This document shows, one piece after another, positions 61,817 through 64,000 of a stretch of 64,000 nucleotides of DNA. Under the pieces are notes generated by a model. It made no database searches. It saw nothing but the letters and a program-made list of their open reading frames with translations, and was not told the origin of the DNA. The DNA is from VRUE01 sp963712595 (GTDB taxonomy: Bacteria; Actinomycetota; Thermoleophilia; Solirubrobacterales; 70-9). The first letter of the stretch is position 1; every line of letters starts with the position of its first letter. The translations under genes were made by a program, and so were the position numbers. The DNA is taken from assembly GCA_963712595.1 (NCBI GenBank), contig CAVQIM010000004.1, forward strand, positions 62,001-126,000, in the 5' to 3' direction.

Positions 61817-62011
61817 GTGACCAACGGCTCGTCCGCTCCCGTCGCCGGTCTCTGCGACAGCTGCGCGCACCAACAGCTCGTGCCAAATACGCGCGGCTCG
61901 GTCTTCTCCCTCTGCCTGCGCTCGCGCGAGGATCCGAGCTACCCCCGCTATCCGCGGCTGCCGGTGATCCGCTGCCGGGGACACGAGCCGCGCGTCCCCG
62001 GCAGCGGGTGA
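61817..62011 (+). CDS. Small Cys-rich (zinc-ribbon-like) conserved protein
   Basis: The 64-residue protein has CDSCAHQQLVPNTRGSVFSL, LCLRSREDPSYPRYPRLPVI and RCRGHEP, a four-Cys pattern (CxxC, C, C) like small conserved actinobacterial proteins. TAGCTT (61805-61810) ends exactly 6 nt before GTG 61817, arguing that it is expressed. No function known. Confidence 0.65.
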   Translation: MTNGSSAPVAGLCDSCAHQQLVPNTRGSVFSLCLRSREDPSYPRYPRLPVIRCRGHEPRVPGSG

Positions 62012-62021
62012 CTCGCGGGGC

Positions 62022-62414
62022 TCAGGCGGCCATTGGGTCCGGTTCGCCGAGCTTGGTGATGTCGGGCGCCTCGTAGGCCTGACCGGGGACTCCGCCGACG
62101 ATCAGCAACCGGATCCCGTCCGGGCCCGGCCAGACCTTGCGCTTGACGCCGGAGCCAACGCGCGACATGTGGTCGGGGTCGAGGGGGAAGCGCTCGCCCT
62201 CGATCTCGATCTCGCCGCCGCCGCCGAGGGTTACGTAGACCTCCTCCTGTCCGTCCTGCTCGTGGTCGTGCTCTGGGTAGTTCTCGAAGTTAGGGGGCAT
62301 GTCGATCAGCTGGATGCCGAACGACTCGATGCCGAGCTCCGCCCGAACCCGCTTGTAGGCACCCCTGTAGATCGCCTCCATCTCGTCGATCTTCTTCACC
62401 GTGTGGCCTGCCAT
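62022..62414 (-). CDS. Cupin-domain protein
   Basis: The 130-residue protein has a single cupin barrel: NYPEHDHEQDGQEEVYVTLG (HxHx4Ex metal-binding motif 1) and FPLDPDHMSRVGSGVKRKVW (motif 2, His). It could be a dioxygenase-like or sugar-binding cupin. The start ATG 62414 has AAGGAGGAG 4 nt upstream. It is divergent from the TetR gene, with a palindrome between. Confidence 0.88.
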   Translation of the reverse strand: MAGHTVKKIDEMEAIYRGAYKRVRAELGIESFGIQLIDMPPNFENYPEHDHEQDGQEEVYVTLGGGGEIEIEGERFPLDPDHMSRVGSGVKRKVWPGPDGIRLLIVGGVPGQAYEAPDITKLGEPDPMAA

Positions 62415-62476
62415 CTGTCTCCTCCTTGGAAGTCGGTTCCCCATGCTGGGGTTGAGACCGCCCAGCCTAGCGATGG

Positions 62477-62503
62477 ACGAACGTTCGTGCTTTTCTGTAC
62501 CCT
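62477..62503 (+). promoter_or_regulatory. TetR operator and -10 box of the TetR gene at 62510
   Basis: ACGAACGTTCGT (62477-62488) is a perfect 12-bp palindrome about 25 bp upstream of the predicted start, and TACCCT (62498-62503) ends 6 nt before GTG 62510. The location within the core promoter fits autorepression by the TetR protein. Confidence 0.65.
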
Positions 62504-62509
62504 GGACCG

Positions 62510-63118
62510 GTGAGCTCGGCGACCCAGACCAAGGCCGGCCCGGCGCCGGCGACCGGCAAGGGGGCGCACACCCGCGCCGCGATCCTCGACCGGGCGGTCG
62601 ACCTCGCCTCGGTCGAGGGCCTGGAGGGCCTGACCATCGGTCGCCTCGCCGGCGAGCTGGGGATGAGCAAGAGTGGGCTCTTCGCCCACTTCGGATCGAA
62701 GCAGGAGCTGCAGCTGGCGACGGTCGAGGCTGCCGCGCATCGCTTCAGGGTCGCCGTGATCGAGTCGGCGCTGGACGCGCCCGACGGCGCGCCGCGCCTG
62801 CGCGCAATGGGGGACGCCTACCTTGCCCACCTCGAGGGCGGCGGCTATTCCGGCGGCTGCTTCTGGGCCGCCACCTCCGCCGAGTACGACGACCGGCCGG
62901 GCCCGGTGCGCGACGCGATCGCGGCTGCGCTCGATGCCTGGCTGGGCGAGCTCGAGCGGCAGGCGGGGATCGCCGGCTGCCCCGACCCGGGGCGGTTCGC
63001 CTTCGAGCTCTACGCTGTGGTCATGGGGGCGAACTCGCGCTTCCGGCTCAGCGCGGATCGCGCCGTCTTCGGCTACGCGCGCGAGACGATCGATCGCCTC
63101 CTGGCGGAGCTGCCGTGA
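62510..63118 (+). CDS. TetR-family regulator
   Basis: The 202-residue protein has the TetR helix-turn-helix at about 18-66 (HTRAAILDRAVDLASVEGLE, LTIGRLAGELGMSKSGLFAH, FGSKQELQLATV) and a C-terminal domain of the TetR_C_16/YxaF-like kind (GGYSGGCFWAATSAEYDDRP). Its GTG overlaps nothing upstream and the -10 TACCCT is 6 nt away. It is translationally coupled to the SnoaL-like gene, which may act on its inducer. Confidence 0.9.
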   Translation: MSSATQTKAGPAPATGKGAHTRAAILDRAVDLASVEGLEGLTIGRLAGELGMSKSGLFAHFGSKQELQLATVEAAAHRFRVAVIESALDAPDGAPRLRAMGDAYLAHLEGGGYSGGCFWAATSAEYDDRPGPVRDAIAAALDAWLGELERQAGIAGCPDPGRFAFELYAVVMGANSRFRLSADRAVFGYARETIDRLLAELP

Positions 63119-63561
63119 GCGGCGAGGCGGGCGTCGACGAGGCGATGGCGGCGGACTTCGCCGCCCGCTTTGCCGAGTACTGGCGTGCGCCGACCCCCGA
63201 GGGCCTCTCCACGGTCCTGGCCGAGCGGGTTCGGCTGGTCGCCCCGATGACGCCGGTGACGAGCACCCTGGCGGAGGGCCAGCGCGCCTTTGCCGGCCTC
63301 TTCGAGCTGATCCCCGACCTGACCGGCGAGATGCACCGCTGGGGCGCCACCTCCGACGGCGTCCTGATCGAGTTCACCCTCAGCGGCACCGCGGGCGGTG
63401 GACCGATCTCCTGGCGCGCGGTCGATCGCTTCGTCCTCGGCGAGGACGGCCTGGCGACGGAACGGGTCTCCTACTTCGACTCGATGCCGATCGCGCTCAC
63501 TGCGGCCCGCCGGCCGCGCGCATGGCCGGCTTTCGTGCGCAGCCGCCTCCGACGTCGCTGA
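63115..63561 (+). CDS. SnoaL/NTF2-like fold protein
   Basis: The 148-residue protein has the NTF2-like pattern: FAARFAEYWRAPTPEGLSTV, LAERVRLVAPMTPVTSTLAE, FAGLFELIPDLTGEMHRWGA and ATERVSYFDSMPIALTAARR. Such proteins bind or isomerise small hydrophobic compounds. The GTG start overlaps the TetR stop (GTGA), so they are co-expressed. Confidence 0.85.
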   Translation: MSGEAGVDEAMAADFAARFAEYWRAPTPEGLSTVLAERVRLVAPMTPVTSTLAEGQRAFAGLFELIPDLTGEMHRWGATSDGVLIEFTLSGTAGGGPISWRAVDRFVLGEDGLATERVSYFDSMPIALTAARRPRAWPAFVRSRLRRR

Positions 63562-63574
63562 CGACGCCCCTGGG

Positions 63575-64000
63575 TCAGTCGAGCAGGCCGACCTGGCGCA
63601 GGATCGAGACCGAGTCCGAGTAGACGTCCTTGCGCTTGATCAGGCCATCCTCGAAGGGGATCACGTCGACGCCGTCCCAGCTGACCGCGCGCCCGCTCGG
63701 CGGCGCCTCGAGATCGCCGCGCCGCAGCGTGTTCGAGTGCGTCGCCGTCGCGGTCCACTCCTGAGTGACAACGCCGTCGCGGACGTAGAGCCGCCGGGTC
63801 TCGAACCTCATGTCGGGCCAGGAGTCGAAGATCTTGGCGATGTGGCCCCGCACCTCCTCGCCCTGCGCCGACTCGCCGGCGGTGTGGTTGGCGAAGACCA
63901 TGTCCGGCGCGTGCATGGCGACGATCGCGTCGAGGTCCTGCGCGTTCCAGGCGTCGTTGTAGCGCCCGATCGCCTCGGTCAGCGCCTCGGTGCCGTCGCG
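63575..64000 (-). CDS. SnoaL-like protein, 5' end beyond window
   Basis: The visible 141 residues read through the right edge in frame: GRYNDAWNAQDLDAIVAMHA, PDMVFANHTAGESAQGEEVR, IFDSWPDMRFETRRLYVRDG, SWDGVDVIPFEDGLIKRKDV and YSDSVSILRQVGLLD. This is the ester-cyclase/limonene-epoxide-hydrolase-like SnoaL pattern. It is convergent with the other SnoaL-like gene. The N-terminus is missing. Confidence 0.85.
   Translation of the reverse strand, partial: RDGTEALTEAIGRYNDAWNAQDLDAIVAMHAPDMVFANHTAGESAQGEEVRGHIAKIFDSWPDMRFETRRLYVRDGVVTQEWTATATHSNTLRRGDLEAPPSGRAVSWDGVDVIPFEDGLIKRKDVYSDSVSILRQVGLLD

Overview
The window is GC-rich, densely coded bacterial chromosome. The gene content points to a high-GC actinobacterium, most likely class Thermoleophilia (Solirubrobacterales). 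Evidence includes an actinobacterial integration host factor, an Act-holin/DUF3618 pair, the coproheme decarboxylase HemQ, a FprA-type ferredoxin reductase, a PimA-like mannosyltransferase and a duplicated winged-helix regulator. A secreted protein also ends in a Cys-containing Ig-like repeat of a kind I associate with Solirubrobacter relatives. I found no rRNA, tRNA, CRISPR array, prophage, transposase or replication origin.

Layout. 0-5 kb: truncated cyclase/ATPase, an SDR, a nitrilase-TetR operon, then small membrane-envelope genes and a BolA-glutaredoxin pair. 5-11 kb: Fe-S carrier, DegV, and an operon HemQ / PAS-like zinc protein / FprA, then a large membrane protein. 11-21 kb: PimA-like GT fused to a flippase-like domain, a regulator, an 832-bp gene-free structured stretch, MetH and an aldehyde dehydrogenase. 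21-30 kb: a frameshifted PQQ-type sugar dehydrogenase, a lipoprotein, and an operon of two MlaE permeases, MlaF, an MMPL/RND exporter, a redoxin and a B3/B4-domain protein. 30-38 kb: mIHF, a divergent pair resembling serine palmitoyltransferase and bacterial ceramide synthase, AlkA-like glycosylase, and a PAS-GAF-GGDEF-EAL protein. 37-43.7 kb: a ThiXYZ-like ABC importer, TauE/Rrf2, MoxR/VWA. 44-50 kb: lipoprotein, two cation/Ca2+ exchanger-type proteins, Bcp, acyl-CoA dehydrogenase. 50-64 kb: DUF2252, MFS, TypA, cold-shock protein, subtilase-like protein, RecD2, a cupin, a TetR-SnoaL pair and a truncated SnoaL gene.

Three architectural signals run through the window. (1) About twenty genes carry a TANNNT hexamer only 6-9 nt before the start codon and usually lack a Shine-Dalgarno sequence, the signature of leaderless transcription. 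Two divergent pairs have overlapping -10 elements serving both directions. (2) A near-identical palindrome (TTGACTG-N2-CAGTCAA type) lies next to the -10 box of three distant promoters (nitrilase-TetR, aldehyde dehydrogenase, acyl-CoA dehydrogenase), suggesting a small TetR/FadR-like regulon. (3) Long palindromic elements (112-182 bp) recur between genes, within one coding sequence and over gene ends. One mosaic of nested inverted repeats at 46.3-46.7 kb has a rearranged short copy at 13.7 kb. These palindromes are the best candidate for something undescribed here.
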